DNA from: Streptomyces sp. NBC_01197 | Lineage (GTDB): Bacteria > Actinomycetota > Actinomycetes > Streptomycetales > Streptomycetaceae | Assembly (NCBI RefSeq): GCF_036010505.1 | Contig: NZ_CP108569.1 | Location: forward strand, 1,364,001 to 1,428,000 | Direction of reading: 5' to 3' | DNA length: 64,000 nucleotides | In this document: one piece after another, positions 52,448 to 62,178 of the stretch | Layout of the letters: each line of letters starts with the position of its first letter | How positions within the stretch are numbered: the first letter of the stretch is position 1 | Position numbers and translations under genes: made by a program | The notes under the pieces: generated by a model | Told to the model about the DNA's origin: nothing | What the model saw: the letters and a program-made list of their open reading frames with translations, nothing else | The model's database searches: none

Positions 52448-53548
52448 TCAGGCCCTGGTCCACGCCGCCAGTGCGAGGCCCGGTTCCGCTTTCTGCCGGG
52501 CCACCCGGAGCGTGCCGTCCCCGGCGATGGCGGCGAGCACCACCCGCCCCTCCCCGTCCACCGCCAGCGCGGGCGCGCCGGTCGAAGGCTCGCCGGTCTC
52601 CGTCCACCACAGGCCGTCCGCCTCGCCCTCGGTCGGGCAGGCCGCGATGGCCGGCCGGCCGTTACTGCCGCGGTAGGCGAGGACCGTGCAGTCGTAGCCC
52701 TCTATGGGGGTGCGCAGTACCGCCACCGGGCCGCCGTCCGGCGCGCCGCCCAGCGCCAGGGCGCCGGCACCCGTGCGGTACGCGGCCACCCCGGCGCCGC
52801 CTGAGGCGCAGCCGTAGTACGTGACGCGGTCGTCCGCGGTGCACAGGCCGGTGACGGATCCGGCGGCGGCCGTGGCCGCGAACGGTTCCGCTTCGGTGAA
52901 GTCGCGGCCGGGCTCCTCCTGGCACCAGCGCGACAACTGCTCATCGGCGGGGACCAGCAGCTCGACCCGGCCGCCGACGGCGACCGCCGCGGGCATCGCG
53001 TCCAGGAGGTGACTGCCCTTCAGGTCCTTCCACCCCTCCCACTTGCCGGACTTGCCCTGACTGCGCAGGCTGAGGCCGCCGGCCGCGTTGCGTACGAAGA
53101 CATGGACCCGGCCGTCGGCGCCGACCGCCGCCGCCGGGGCCCCGACCGCGCGTGCGCGGTCCTCCTCCTTGTGCGGGTTGCCGAGGGAGTGCCAGGGGCC
53201 GAACGGCCGGCCCGTCTGGTACTGCGTCGTGTGCATCAGCTCGACACCCTTGGCGGTGGTGCGCCGGGTGATCAGATGGACATAGGTGTCCGGGCCCTGG
53301 GCCAGCGTGGCGTGGGTGAGACCGGGGGCCTCGATGAACCGCGGCCCCGTCCAGTCGGGCCCGCCGGGCCGCTGTTCGGTCCAGCGGAGCAGGCCGCCGT
53401 CCGCCGGGGCGTACGCGCTGAGGCTGCCGTCCTTGCCCCGCAGCAGCCAGCAGCTCGTGGCGGGGCCTGCGGCCTGGACGGAACGCGACGACATGGCTGG
53501 CTGCCAGCCTTCCCTCAACCGGTCGAACGGTACCGCTGAGAATAACAT
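52448..53548 (-). CDS. PLL-like beta-propeller protein (paralogue of the 49355 gene product)
   Basis: A 366-aa protein made almost wholly of the propeller seen in its neighbour. The two share TQYQTGRP-GPWHSLGNPH, a VHVFVRNAAGGLSLRSQGKSG-type blade and W-x-GW repeats. The PIG-L-like part is missing. The usual Trp- and Gly-rich blades suggest a sugar-binding lectin fold. It has no signal peptide. ATG at 53548 opens the frame; ATG at 53494 (MSSRSVQAAGP) is an alternative. It converges with the LCP gene and follows the APC permease start by 66 nt in the opposite reading order. Function unknown; polymer binding is inferred from context. Confidence 0.72.
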   Translation of the reverse strand: MLFSAVPFDRLREGWQPAMSSRSVQAAGPATSCWLLRGKDGSLSAYAPADGGLLRWTEQRPGGPDWTGPRFIEAPGLTHATLAQGPDTYVHLITRRTTAKGVELMHTTQYQTGRPFGPWHSLGNPHKEEDRARAVGAPAAAVGADGRVHVFVRNAAGGLSLRSQGKSGKWEGWKDLKGSHLLDAMPAAVAVGGRVELLVPADEQLSRWCQEEPGRDFTEAEPFAATAAAGSVTGLCTADDRVTYYGCASGGAGVAAYRTGAGALALGGAPDGGPVAVLRTPIEGYDCTVLAYRGSNGRPAIAACPTEGEADGLWWTETGEPSTGAPALAVDGEGRVVLAAIAGDGTLRVARQKAEPGLALAAWTRA

Positions 53549-53614
53549 TCCGCCTGGTGAGAGCGGTGAGAGCGGCGGTTGCCCGAGCCTGGCGAGGCCC
53601 GGGCACCGGTTCGG

Positions 53615-55090
53615 CTACTTCCGCGCCCGCTGGGACATCCGGCTGTGCCCGCGCCCGTACCAGACATACACGACGCCGCCGACGACCATCCAGATGCCGA
53701 ACCTGATCCAGGTCTCGGCCGGCAGGTTCAGCATCAGCCAGAACGAGGCCAGCGCCGAGAGGACGGGTACCAGCGGTACGAGCGGAGTACGGAAGGCACG
53801 CGGCAGATCCGGGCGCTGCCGGCGCAGGATGATCACTCCGACGGCCACCAGGATGAACGCGAACAGCGTCCCGATGTTGACCAGGTCGGCGAGCACGCTG
53901 ATCGAGGTGAAGCCCGCCACCAGGGCCACGATGAGACCGAGCAGGATCGTGGAGCGGTAGGGCGTACCGAACTTGGGGTGCACCCGCGAGAAGACCTTGG
54001 GCAGCAGTCCGTCACGGCTCATCGCGAAGAAGACCCGGCTCTGGCCGAGCAGCAGGATCATACAGACGGAGGTGAGGCCCACGGCCGCGCCGAAACTGAT
54101 CACGCCCGCCCAGAAGGGGTGTCCGACCGACTTGAACGCGTCGGCGAGCGGGGCGTCCGTGGACAGCTGGGTGTACTTCTGCATCCCGGTGACGACGATC
54201 GAGACCGCCACGTACAGCACGGTGCAGACCGCCAGCGAGCCGAGGATGCCGCGCGGCACGTCACGTTGCGGGTTGCGGGTCTCCTCGGCCGCCGTGGCGA
54301 CGATGTCGAAGCCGATGAAGGCGAAGAACACGACGGCGGCCGCGGTGAAGATACCCATCACGCCGAACGAGCCGGGGTTGAACCCGAAGAGCTGTACGAG
54401 CGGGGCGCTGAGACTGCTGCTGCCCGAGCCGTGCACCGAGGGCGGGATGAAGGGGTGGTAGTTCGACCCGGTGATGTAGAACGCGCCCACAATGATGACC
54501 AGCAGGACGACGGTGACCTTCACGGCCACGATGACCGTCGTCACGCGCGAGGAGAGCTTCATGCCCAGGACCAGGATCCCGGTCAGCACCAGGACCAGGA
54601 TGGCCGCCAGCAGATCGAAGCCGAACTTGCCGCCATGCGTCCCGGAGAGGACCGGCGGCATACCGATTCCGGCCGTGTCCATCAGCGAGCGCACATATCC
54701 GGACCAGCCGACCGCCACCACCGCGCAGCCCAGGGCGAGTTCGAGGATGAGGTCCCAGCCGATGATCCAGGCCGGCAGTTCGCCGAGCGACGCGTACGAG
54801 AAGGTGTAGGCGGAGCCCGCGACCGGCACCGTGGACGCGAACTCGGCGTAGCAGAGCGCCGCGAGGGCGCAGACAACACCGGCCACCACGAAGGCGAGGG
54901 CCACCGAAGGACCAGCGGTCTCCTTGGCGATCAGCCCGGTCAGGACGAAGATCCCGGTACCGATGACGACTCCGATACCGAAGACCGTCAGATCCAGTGC
55001 GGACAGGGATTTCTTGAGTGCGTGCTCCGGCTCCTCCGTGTCCCGGATCGACTGCTCCACGGATTTCGTCCGGAAGAGACTGCTGCTCAC
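53615..55090 (-). CDS. APC family amino acid permease (cationic amino acid transporter-like)
   Basis: A 491-aa inner-membrane transporter with about 12 membrane segments. The first reads LTVFGIGVVIGTGIFVLTGLIA (about 33-54), including the GTG substrate-binding motif of APC transporters. The TM3 region VPVAGSAYTFSYASLGELPAWIIGWDLILE and the TM6 region FFAFIGFDIVATAAEETRNPQRDVP are typical of the CAT/YfnA subgroup. Probable substrates are amino acids such as Lys, Arg or neutral residues; sequence alone cannot decide. The transcript ends near 53615 with no clear hairpin before the next gene. Confidence 0.9.
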   Translation of the reverse strand: MSSSLFRTKSVEQSIRDTEEPEHALKKSLSALDLTVFGIGVVIGTGIFVLTGLIAKETAGPSVALAFVVAGVVCALAALCYAEFASTVPVAGSAYTFSYASLGELPAWIIGWDLILELALGCAVVAVGWSGYVRSLMDTAGIGMPPVLSGTHGGKFGFDLLAAILVLVLTGILVLGMKLSSRVTTVIVAVKVTVVLLVIIVGAFYITGSNYHPFIPPSVHGSGSSSLSAPLVQLFGFNPGSFGVMGIFTAAAVVFFAFIGFDIVATAAEETRNPQRDVPRGILGSLAVCTVLYVAVSIVVTGMQKYTQLSTDAPLADAFKSVGHPFWAGVISFGAAVGLTSVCMILLLGQSRVFFAMSRDGLLPKVFSRVHPKFGTPYRSTILLGLIVALVAGFTSISVLADLVNIGTLFAFILVAVGVIILRRQRPDLPRAFRTPLVPLVPVLSALASFWLMLNLPAETWIRFGIWMVVGGVVYVWYGRGHSRMSQRARK

Positions 55091-55172
55091 GGGTGTACCT
55101 CCACGCTTGTAGTCCTCGCCATGATCGGAGCGCGTGAGTGCGATGTACCACCAGGTGAGGACCTTTCACACC

Positions 55173-55218
55173 AATGAGCCGGCGGGACCACCCGTACAGG
55201 TAGGCCCACCGGCTCGTT
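55173..55218. terminator. Hairpin between the APC permease gene and dxs
   Basis: AATGAGCCGG (55173-55182) pairs with CCGGCTCGTT (55209-55218), 10 bp with one T-G pair. It lies 35 nt after the dxs transcript start side is passed, that is, downstream of the dxs stop on the minus strand, so it would end dxs transcription. Confidence 0.6.
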
Positions 55219-55252
55219 CGGTGCCGCGCGGCCGCGCGCGGGCGTGGTGCGG

Positions 55253-57175
55253 TCAGTCGCGGGCCGGCTCGGCCGACGCGGCCGACGGGCTGTCGTACCG
55301 GCCGTCGATCTTCGCGACCAGGCCGGTGACCTGGCGGGCGATGTCCGGGGCGGTCAGCCCGATCTCGGCCATGACCTGCTTGCGCGACGCGTGGTCGAGG
55401 AAGCGCGGCGGGATACCGAAGTCCCGCAGCGGTACGTCGACCCCGGCGTCCCGGAGCGCCTGGGCGACCGCTGAACCGACGCCCCCGGCACGGCTGTTGT
55501 CCTCGACGGTGACGACCACCCGGTGCTGCTCGGCGAGCGGGGCGAGCGCCTCGTCGACGGGCTTGACCCAGCGCGGGTCGACCACCGTGGTGGAGATGCC
55601 CTGCTTGTTGAGCAGTTCGGCGATCTCCAGGCACATCGGGGCGAGCGCACCGACGGAGACGAGCAGGACGTCCGGCGCGGTGGTGCCCGCCTCGCGCAGC
55701 ACGTCCATCCCGCCGACCCTGCCGACGGCGGGGACGGCCGGGCCGACGACGCCCTTCGAGTAGCGCACCACGGTCGGTGCGTCCTCCACCCGGACGGCCT
55801 CGCGCAGCTGGGCGCGCACCTGCTCGGCGTCGCGCGGCGCGGCGATCCGCAGCGTCGGGACGCACTGGAGGATGGACATGTCCCACATGCCGTTGTGCGA
55901 GGCGCCGTCGTCGCCGGTGACCCCGGCCCGGTCCAGTACGAAGGTGACACCGCACTTGTGCAGGGCCACATCCATCAGAAGCTGGTCGAAGGCGCGGTTG
56001 AGGAAGGTCGCGTAGACCGCGAAGACCGGGTGCAGCCCGCCCGTCGCGAGCCCGGCGGCGGAGACCGCCGCGTGCTGTTCGGCGATCCCCACGTCGTAGA
56101 CCCGGCCGGGGAACTCCTTCGCGAACTTGGTCAGGCCGACCGGCTGGAGCATGGCCGCCGTGATGGCGACGATGTCCTCGCGCTCCCGGCCGAGCTTGAC
56201 CATCTCGTCGCCGAAGACCGAGGTCCAGCTCGCGGCGGCGGCCTTGATCGGCAGGCCGGTGTCCGGGTGGATCGGGCCGATGCCGTGGAAGTGGTCGGCC
56301 TCGTCCTGCTCGGCGGGCTGGTAGCCGCGGCCCTTCTCGGTGAGGCAGTGCACGATGACGGGTCCGCCGAAGCCCTTGGCGCGTTCCAGCGCGGACTCCA
56401 GGGCCTCGATGTCATGGCCGTCGATCGGGCCGACGTACTTCAGGCCGAGGTCCTCGAACATGCCCTGCGGGGCGATGAAGTCCTTGAGGCCCTTCTTCGC
56501 GCCGTGCAGGGTCTCGTACAGCGGCTTGCCGACGACCGGCGTGCGCCCCAGAAGGTCCTTGCCCCGGGCCAGGAAGCGCTCGTACCCGTCGGTCGTACGG
56601 AGCGTGGCGAGGTGGTTGGCCATCCCGCCGATGGTGGGCGCGTAGGAGCGCTCGTTGTCGTTCACGACGATCACGAGCGGGCGGTCCTTGGCGTCGGCGA
56701 TGTTGTTCAGCGCCTCCCAGGCCATACCGCCGGTGAGCGCGCCGTCACCGATCACGGCGACGACGTGGTCGTTCCTCTTGAGTACCTGGTTGGCCTTGGC
56801 GAGGCCGTCGGCCCAGCCCAGCACCGTCGAAGCGTGCGAGTTCTCGATGACGTCGTGGTCGGACTCGGCGCGTGAGGGGTAGCCGGAGAGGCCGCCCTTG
56901 GTGCGCAGCATCCCGAAGTCCTGGCGGCCGGTGAGCAGCTTGTGCACGTAGCTCTGGTGACCGGTGTCGAAGAGCACCCGGTCCTTCGGTGAGTCGAAGA
57001 CGCGGTGCAGGGCGATGGTCAGCTCGACGACACCCAGATTCGGGCCGAGATGGCCACCGGTCTTGGACACGGCGTCGACGAGGAAGGTCCGGATCTCCCC
57101 GGCCAGCTGTTCCAGCTGCTCCGGGCCCAGCCTGTCCAGATCGCGCGGTCCCCTGATGCGGGTCAGCAGCGGCAC
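55253..57175 (-). CDS. dxs: 1-deoxy-D-xylulose-5-phosphate synthase
   Basis: A 640-aa thiamine-diphosphate enzyme joining pyruvate and glyceraldehyde 3-phosphate, the first step of the MEP isoprenoid pathway. The N-terminal TPP domain has [20 protein letters not shown] (about 40) and the GDG-N motif region [19 protein letters not shown] (about 150). [14 protein letters not shown] follows. The pyrimidine domain has [16 protein letters not shown] with the catalytic Glu, and [27 protein letters not shown] at 57182-57188 fixes GTG at 57175. It stands alone, between the APC permease and xylFGH genes. Confidence 0.96.
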   Translation of the reverse strand: MPLLTRIRGPRDLDRLGPEQLEQLAGEIRTFLVDAVSKTGGHLGPNLGVVELTIALHRVFDSPKDRVLFDTGHQSYVHKLLTGRQDFGMLRTKGGLSGYPSRAESDHDVIENSHASTVLGWADGLAKANQVLKRNDHVVAVIGDGALTGGMAWEALNNIADAKDRPLVIVVNDNERSYAPTIGGMANHLATLRTTDGYERFLARGKDLLGRTPVVGKPLYETLHGAKKGLKDFIAPQGMFEDLGLKYVGPIDGHDIEALESALERAKGFGGPVIVHCLTEKGRGYQPAEQDEADHFHGIGPIHPDTGLPIKAAAASWTSVFGDEMVKLGREREDIVAITAAMLQPVGLTKFAKEFPGRVYDVGIAEQHAAVSAAGLATGGLHPVFAVYATFLNRAFDQLLMDVALHKCGVTFVLDRAGVTGDDGASHNGMWDMSILQCVPTLRIAAPRDAEQVRAQLREAVRVEDAPTVVRYSKGVVGPAVPAVGRVGGMDVLREAGTTAPDVLLVSVGALAPMCLEIAELLNKQGISTTVVDPRWVKPVDEALAPLAEQHRVVVTVEDNSRAGGVGSAVAQALRDAGVDVPLRDFGIPPRFLDHASRKQVMAEIGLTAPDIARQVTGLVAKIDGRYDSPSAASAEPARD

Positions 57176-57304
57176 CCGTGCCTCCTTGCGTTCGAACTGT
57201 GATCGAGCTTTGCCGGGTCTGTCGAGTCTAATGTTCCATCCGGGGCACTCGTCATCGGGCGGTGCGTCGTACGTCACCCGTTCGGCGGACCGGGACGCAC
57301 GGGA

Positions 57305-57332
57305 GCCCGGCGCGGGAGTGCCCCGGCCGGGC
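57305..57332. terminator. Hairpin after the xylose permease gene
   Basis: GCCCGGC (57305-57311) pairs with GCCGGGC (57326-57332) around a 14-nt loop, 32 nt past the permease stop on the minus strand. Moderate support. Confidence 0.5.
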
Positions 57333-57363
57333 GTCCGATGTGTGCGGGTTGTCCGCCGGCGGG

Positions 57364-58668
57364 TCAGGCGCGGCCCGCGGACTTCTGGGTCTTGCGGGTC
57401 ACGGCGTCGATCACGACCGTGGCGAGCAGTACGCCACCGGTGATCATGTACTGGATGGGCGAGGCGATGCCCTGCAGCGACAGGCCGTACTGGATCGAGA
57501 CGATCACGAGTACGCCGAGCAGCGCGTTCCAGGTACGGCCGCGGCCGCCGAAGAGGCTGGTACCGCCGATGACGGCCGCAGCGATGGCGTTCATCAGCAG
57601 GTCACCGCTGCCGGCGCCCTGGTTGGCGGTGGCGATCTTGGAGGCCATGAAGAGACCGCCGACGGCCGCGAACGTACCGGCGATGGCGAAGACAGAGATC
57701 CGGATCATCGTGACGTTGATACCGGCCCGCCGGGACGCCTCGACGCTTCCGCCGAGCGCGAAGACCTTGCGGCCGTACGTGGTGCGGCGCAGGACGAAGT
57801 CCGTGCCGACCAGCACCACCATGAAGATCAGGACGGCGAGCGGCAGCCCCTTGTACTGGTTGTACATAAAGGCGACGGCGAAGCCCACGACGGCGAGTAC
57901 AGCGGTACGCAGCGCGATCTCGCTGAGCGGCCGGGACGGCACGCCGGCGGCCTCACGGCGCCGGGCGTCGACGAACGAGGTGAGGAAGAAGACCACCACA
58001 CCGAGCAGGGCGAAGCCGTAGGCCACCGCCACATCGGAGAAGTAGTAGCCGGTCATGTTGGCGATGGGACCGTCGCCGGGCAGGTTGATCGTTCCGTTGT
58101 CGCCGAGGATCTGGAGCATGAAGCCGTTCCAGAACAGCAGACCGGCCAGGGTCACCGCGAACGCGGGGACGCCGATGCGGGCGAAGAAGAAGCCGTGGAT
58201 CGCGCCGGCGACCGTACCGGTGAGGATGGCGAGCACCAGGGCCAGCCACTGGTTCATCCCGTGTGTGACGTTCAGCACGGCGAAGGCCGCGCTGGAGACA
58301 CCGCTGACCGAGCCGACCGAGAGGTCGATCTCACCGAGCAGCAGGACGAAGACGATACCGACGGCGATCATGCCCGTACCGACCATGGTGACGGAGATGT
58401 CGGTCAGGTTGCCCGCGGTGAGGAAGCGCGAGTTCACGCTCTGGAAGATCGCGGCGATGACGATCAGGCCGACGATCACCGGGATGGAGCCGAGCTCACC
58501 CGCGCGTATCTTGCGCCTGAACTCGGACAGATAACCGGCGAAGCCCTGCTCGCGCACGAGCAGCCGGGGGTCGACCGCGGTCACCGCGTCGGCGGCCGGG
58601 GCCGGGGCGTCCACCGCGCCGGGCGCCGCGGGCGCTGCATCCATGGCTGCGGGCTTGTCGATGCTCAC
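57364..58668 (-). CDS. xylH: Xylose-type ABC transporter permease (XylH, CUT2)
   Basis: A 434-aa inner-membrane permease of the RbsC/XylH family with about ten membrane segments. Typical segments are [29 protein letters not shown], the Gly-rich [19 protein letters not shown] (the cytoplasmic ATPase contact) and [20 protein letters not shown] at the end. An Ala/Pro-rich N-terminal tail of about 40 residues precedes the core. Its ATG overlaps the ATPase stop by 4 bp (58665-58668), so the two are translationally coupled. It imports xylose or a related pentose, inferred from the ROK gene beside it and from S. coelicolor xylFGH. Confidence 0.9.
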   Translation of the reverse strand: MSIDKPAAMDAAPAAPGAVDAPAPAADAVTAVDPRLLVREQGFAGYLSEFRRKIRAGELGSIPVIVGLIVIAAIFQSVNSRFLTAGNLTDISVTMVGTGMIAVGIVFVLLLGEIDLSVGSVSGVSSAAFAVLNVTHGMNQWLALVLAILTGTVAGAIHGFFFARIGVPAFAVTLAGLLFWNGFMLQILGDNGTINLPGDGPIANMTGYYFSDVAVAYGFALLGVVVFFLTSFVDARRREAAGVPSRPLSEIALRTAVLAVVGFAVAFMYNQYKGLPLAVLIFMVVLVGTDFVLRRTTYGRKVFALGGSVEASRRAGINVTMIRISVFAIAGTFAAVGGLFMASKIATANQGAGSGDLLMNAIAAAVIGGTSLFGGRGRTWNALLGVLVIVSIQYGLSLQGIASPIQYMITGGVLLATVVIDAVTRKTQKSAGRA

Positions 58669-59453
58669 TTCTGAACCTCCACACCGCGCGACGCACGACG
58701 GGTCACAGCGTTGTCCGTGGCGCCGGTGATCGCGGCGATGATCTCTTCCTGCGAGGTGGTCTTCACATCGAAGACACCGTTGTTGCGGCCGAGCCTGAGC
58801 ACCGCGACCTTGTCGGCCACAGCCTTGACGTCGGCCATGTTGTGGCTGATGAGCAGGACCGCGTGGCCGCGCTCACGGAGCCGCTCGACGAGGTCGAGCA
58901 CCTGCGCGGTCTGCTCCACGCCGAGGGCCGCTGTCGGCTCGTCGAGGATGACGAGCTTGGGCTCGCCGAGCATGGATCGCGCGATGGCCACGGTCTGGCG
59001 CTGGCCGCCGGAGAGCGAGGCGATCGGGATACGCACGCTGGGGATGCGGATCGAGAGCGTGGTCAGCAACTCGCGAGAGCGGCGCTCCATTTCGACCTCG
59101 TCCAGGACGCCGCGCTTGCGCAGCTCCCGGCCGAGGTAGAGGTTGCCGACGACATCGATGTTGTCGCAGAGCGAGAGGTCCTGGTACACGGTCGCGATGC
59201 CCAGGTTCTGCGCGTCGTGCGGCTTGTTGATCTGGACTGCCTTGCCTTCCCACTCGATGACGCCGTCATCGATGGGGTGCACGCCTGCGATCGTCTTGAC
59301 CAGCGTGGACTTTCCGGCTCCGTTGTCGCCGACCAGGGCGAGCACTTCACCGCCGTAGGCCTCAAGCTCCACATCGGTGAGCGCCTGGACGGCACCGAAT
59401 CGCTTGGAGACCCCACGCAACGCCAGCACGGGCGTAGCGGACACTTGAACCAT
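58665..59453 (-). CDS. xylG: Sugar ABC transporter ATPase (XylG, single-domain)
   Basis: A 262-aa ATPase that powers the importer. Walker A is GDNGAGKSTL near residue 41, the signature LSGGQRQTVAIARS near 145, Walker B KLVILDEPTAAL near 166, and the switch His is in LLISHNMADV. CUT2 ATPases are usually about 500 residues with two fused domains; this one has a single domain and probably acts as a homodimer, as I recall for actinobacterial XylG. It overlaps xylH by 4 bp. A large hairpin separates it from the binding-protein gene upstream. Confidence 0.92.
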   Translation of the reverse strand: MVQVSATPVLALRGVSKRFGAVQALTDVELEAYGGEVLALVGDNGAGKSTLVKTIAGVHPIDDGVIEWEGKAVQINKPHDAQNLGIATVYQDLSLCDNIDVVGNLYLGRELRKRGVLDEVEMERRSRELLTTLSIRIPSVRIPIASLSGGQRQTVAIARSMLGEPKLVILDEPTAALGVEQTAQVLDLVERLRERGHAVLLISHNMADVKAVADKVAVLRLGRNNGVFDVKTTSQEEIIAAITGATDNAVTRRASRGVEVQK

Positions 59454-59520
59454 CTCCTTCGCCGCCTGACCGGCGGGGATACCACGCTGCCGGGCGAGCG
59501 CGGTGGCTGAGCGGGGTGTA

Positions 59521-59575
59521 CCGTCCGGCGCCCCGCCCCGGTAGCGGGACGATTGGGGGGCGGGGCGCCGGACGG
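59521..59575. terminator. Intra-operon hairpin between xylF and xylG
   Basis: A 19-bp perfect stem (59521-59539 with 59557-59575) closes a 17-nt loop in the 160-nt gap after xylF. As an attenuator it would leave more binding protein than ATPase and permease; it may also protect the xylF mRNA 3' end. Confidence 0.75.
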
Positions 59576-59613
59576 GCTTCAGTGGTGCGTAATTCCCTTG
59601 CGGGGCAGGGGAA

Positions 59614-60732
59614 TTACTTCAGACCGATCTTGTCGCACGCGGCCTTGTAGGCCGGGGTGCAGATGTCGCTGACCGTGTAGATGCCGTCCTTGATGACGGT
59701 GTCCTTGATGTTGGCCTTGGTCAGCGAGTAGACCGGGAAGATCACGGAGGGGATGTTCTTGGTGCTGGGGCTGTCGACCTTGGTCTTGACGATCGAGTCG
59801 AGCTTCTGTCCCTTGGCGAGCGCCACCGCCATCTCGGCCGCGACCGGGCCCTCACGGAGGTACGGCTTGTAGACGCTCATGTACTGCGTACCGGCCACGA
59901 TGCGCTGCACACCGGCGAGTTCGGCGTCCTGGCCGGTGACCGGCGGGATCGGGCTGACACCGGCGGACTTGAGGGCGGTGATGACGCCGCCCGCCATGCC
60001 GTCGTTGGCGGAGAGGACGCCGATGACGTTCTTCTTGCCGATGGCGGTGATCGCGCCCTCCATGTTGGAGTTGGCGTTCTCCGGCTTCCACTCCTTGGTG
60101 TCGTACTCCTTGCCGATGTTCACCTTGCCGTCGAGGACGGAGTGAGCGCCCTTCTTGTAGTCGGCGGCGTTCGGGTCGGTGGAGGAGCCGTTCATCATGA
60201 CGATCTTGCCGGACTTGGCCTTGGAGCCGAGCGCCTTCAGCAGGGCGGTGCCCTGGGTCTTGCCGACGGTCTGGTTGTCGAAGGAGACGTACGAGTCGAT
60301 CGGGCCCTGGGCGAGGCGGTCGAAGGCGACGACGGGGATGTGGGCGTCCTTGGCCTTCTTGACCGAGATGGCTATGGACTTGGCGTCCACGGCGTCCACG
60401 ATGATGGCGTCCACCTGGTTGGTGACCATGGTGTCCATCTGCTGGCTCTGCGTGTCCGCCTGCTGCTTGGCGTTGACGTAGGTGACCTTGCCCTTGCCGT
60501 GCGTCAGCTCCTTGACCTTCTTCTCGATCAGGGGCTTGTCGAACTTCTCGTAGCGGGCGGTCTGGTTCTCCGGCAGGAGCAGACCGATGTTGAGGGCATC
60601 GCCCTTCTTGGCGGAGTTCGAGGACGCCTTGTCCTTCCCGCCCGACTCCTTGGCGCTGCCACAGGCCGCGAGAGAGACAGCCATAGCGGTTACGGCCACG
60701 GCCACGGCGGCACGACGCATCTGCGTGTTCAC
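59614..60732 (-). CDS. xylF: Xylose-type substrate-binding lipoprotein (XylF)
   Basis: A 372-aa type I periplasmic-binding protein. The signal VAVAVTAMAVSLAACG ends in the lipobox LAAC near residue 24, followed by a Lys/Ser-rich linker. The ligand fold starts ALNIGLLLPENQTARYEKFD, and the sugar-contact regions VDAIIVDAVDAKSIAI and IGVLSANDGMAGGVITALKSAG match XylF-type proteins. It is the first gene of xylFGH, with a repeat-rich promoter region between it and the ROK gene. Ligand inferred to be xylose. Confidence 0.93.
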   Translation of the reverse strand: MNTQMRRAAVAVAVTAMAVSLAACGSAKESGGKDKASSNSAKKGDALNIGLLLPENQTARYEKFDKPLIEKKVKELTHGKGKVTYVNAKQQADTQSQQMDTMVTNQVDAIIVDAVDAKSIAISVKKAKDAHIPVVAFDRLAQGPIDSYVSFDNQTVGKTQGTALLKALGSKAKSGKIVMMNGSSTDPNAADYKKGAHSVLDGKVNIGKEYDTKEWKPENANSNMEGAITAIGKKNVIGVLSANDGMAGGVITALKSAGVSPIPPVTGQDAELAGVQRIVAGTQYMSVYKPYLREGPVAAEMAVALAKGQKLDSIVKTKVDSPSTKNIPSVIFPVYSLTKANIKDTVIKDGIYTVSDICTPAYKAACDKIGLK

Positions 60733-60852
60733 TTCAGAAACCTCCCTGACGAGGCCGCGACATTGCGGCCGAGGTGCCTGGAGTCAACTCGGCTGCCAGG
60801 CCAGCGTCAAGGAGTAAATCCTTAACGAGATGGCAACGGTGTCATTCGTTAT
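60733..60852 (-). promoter_or_regulatory. xylFGH promoter region
   Basis: The 120-nt gap contains AAGGA-N5-TCCTT (60809-60823) and, overlapping it, TAACGA (60823-60828) facing TCGTTA (60846-60851). These inverted repeats, next to the ROK regulator gene, are candidate ROK or catabolite-control sites. Confidence 0.45.
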
Positions 60853-62052
60853 CTAAGTGAAGGCAGGAGTACTGGCAGGCAGCGCTGTGTCCAAAAGACT
60901 TGAATCGCCCATTTCGCTGAGGACGAGCGCCAGCGCGCCGAGCACCTCGGCCCGGGCGCCGAGCGCCCCGGGGAGCACCGACAACTGCCGTGCCGCACTG
61001 GGGATCGCGTACCTGCCGACCGACTCCCGGATGGGCCCGAGCACCAGCTCACCGGCCTCGGCGAGGTCCCCGCCGAGCACCACCCTGGAGGGGTTCAGGA
61101 GGTTGCAGAGATTGGCCACGCCGCTCCCGATGTGGCGGCCGACGTCCGCGATCACCCGGCGGCAGCCCGGATCGCCCCCGCGGGCGAGCTGGACGACCCG
61201 CTCGATGGTCAGACCGGTGCCGTGGCTGGACTCAAGGAGGGGCAGGACGTACCGGGCCGCCGTGAAGGTCTCCAGGCAGCCCCGGTTGCCGCAGCGGCAG
61301 ACAGGGCCCGACTCGTCGAGCGTGATGTGCCCGATCTCGCCCGCCGTGCCGCCGGGGCCCCGGTAGATCTGGCCGTCGATCACCAGACCGGCCCCCACCC
61401 CGCTGGCGACCTTGATGTAGGCGAGGTCCCTGACCCCGCTCCCGCTCCCCCAGACCAGCTCGCCGAGGGCGCCCAGGTTGGCGTCGTTGTCGACGTACAC
61501 CGGCACTCCGAGCCTGGAGGCCAGCTCGTCGCTCGGGTTGATGCCGGACCACCCCGGCAGGATCGACGTGGAGCCGAGGGTGCCAGACTCGACATCGATC
61601 GGCCCCGGCACTCCGAGCCCGACGCCGACGACCTTGTCGGCGCCGATGCCGGTGGCCTCGATCAGCCTGTTGACCAGCTCCTCGGCCCGGCCGAAGCCCT
61701 CCGCGGACGAGGCGTCCACATCGAGCGGCTCGGACTCCTCGGCGAGCACCTGATGGGCGAGGTTGCCCACGGCCACCCGCAGATGCGTATGCCCGAAGTC
61801 GACCCCGATCACGATGCCCGCGGACCCGCTCAGCGAGACGCTGCGGGCCCGGCGGCCGCCGGCCGAGGTCGGGGTGACCTCGACCGTGCCGCCCTCTTTC
61901 AGCTCCCGGACGATATTGGAGACCGTGGCTGCCGAGAGCCCCGTGCTGCGGGCGATCTCCGCCTGAGTGAGCGAGCCCGCCATACGCACCGCGCGTACGA
62001 CCCGCTCAAGGTTGGCCCGGTGCAGAGATGTCTGCGACCCCGGAGTCTCCAT
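60853..62052 (-). CDS. rok7B7: ROK family transcriptional regulator (Rok7B7-like)
   Basis: A 399-aa regulator. The N-terminal winged helix (about 8-70) reads LERVVRAVRMAGSLTQAEIARSTGLSAATVSNIVREL. The ROK kinase-fold domain starts at GIVIGVDFGHTHLRVAVG, a DxGxT phosphate-1 motif. The ROK zinc motif is CRCGNRGCLETF near residue 258, with a preceding His in GEIGHITL. ATG at 62052 is preferred; in-frame GTGs at 62064 and 62073 are alternatives. In S. coelicolor a ROK regulator, Rok7B7, flanks xylFGH and, as I recall, affects xylose use and antibiotic production. The same gene order here supports orthology. Confidence 0.88.
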   Translation of the reverse strand: METPGSQTSLHRANLERVVRAVRMAGSLTQAEIARSTGLSAATVSNIVRELKEGGTVEVTPTSAGGRRARSVSLSGSAGIVIGVDFGHTHLRVAVGNLAHQVLAEESEPLDVDASSAEGFGRAEELVNRLIEATGIGADKVVGVGLGVPGPIDVESGTLGSTSILPGWSGINPSDELASRLGVPVYVDNDANLGALGELVWGSGSGVRDLAYIKVASGVGAGLVIDGQIYRGPGGTAGEIGHITLDESGPVCRCGNRGCLETFTAARYVLPLLESSHGTGLTIERVVQLARGGDPGCRRVIADVGRHIGSGVANLCNLLNPSRVVLGGDLAEAGELVLGPIRESVGRYAIPSAARQLSVLPGALGARAEVLGALALVLSEMGDSSLLDTALPASTPAFT

Positions 62053-62178
62053 CGACTCATCCACTCCTGCCACTGGCGGACGGCACGACGGCCGTCCCCG
62101 CGCGGGGCGCGCGTGCTGAACCCCGCCCTATCTCCAACATGTGAACCCTCAGCTGACCCTTTGTCGCTCTCTCCCGTC

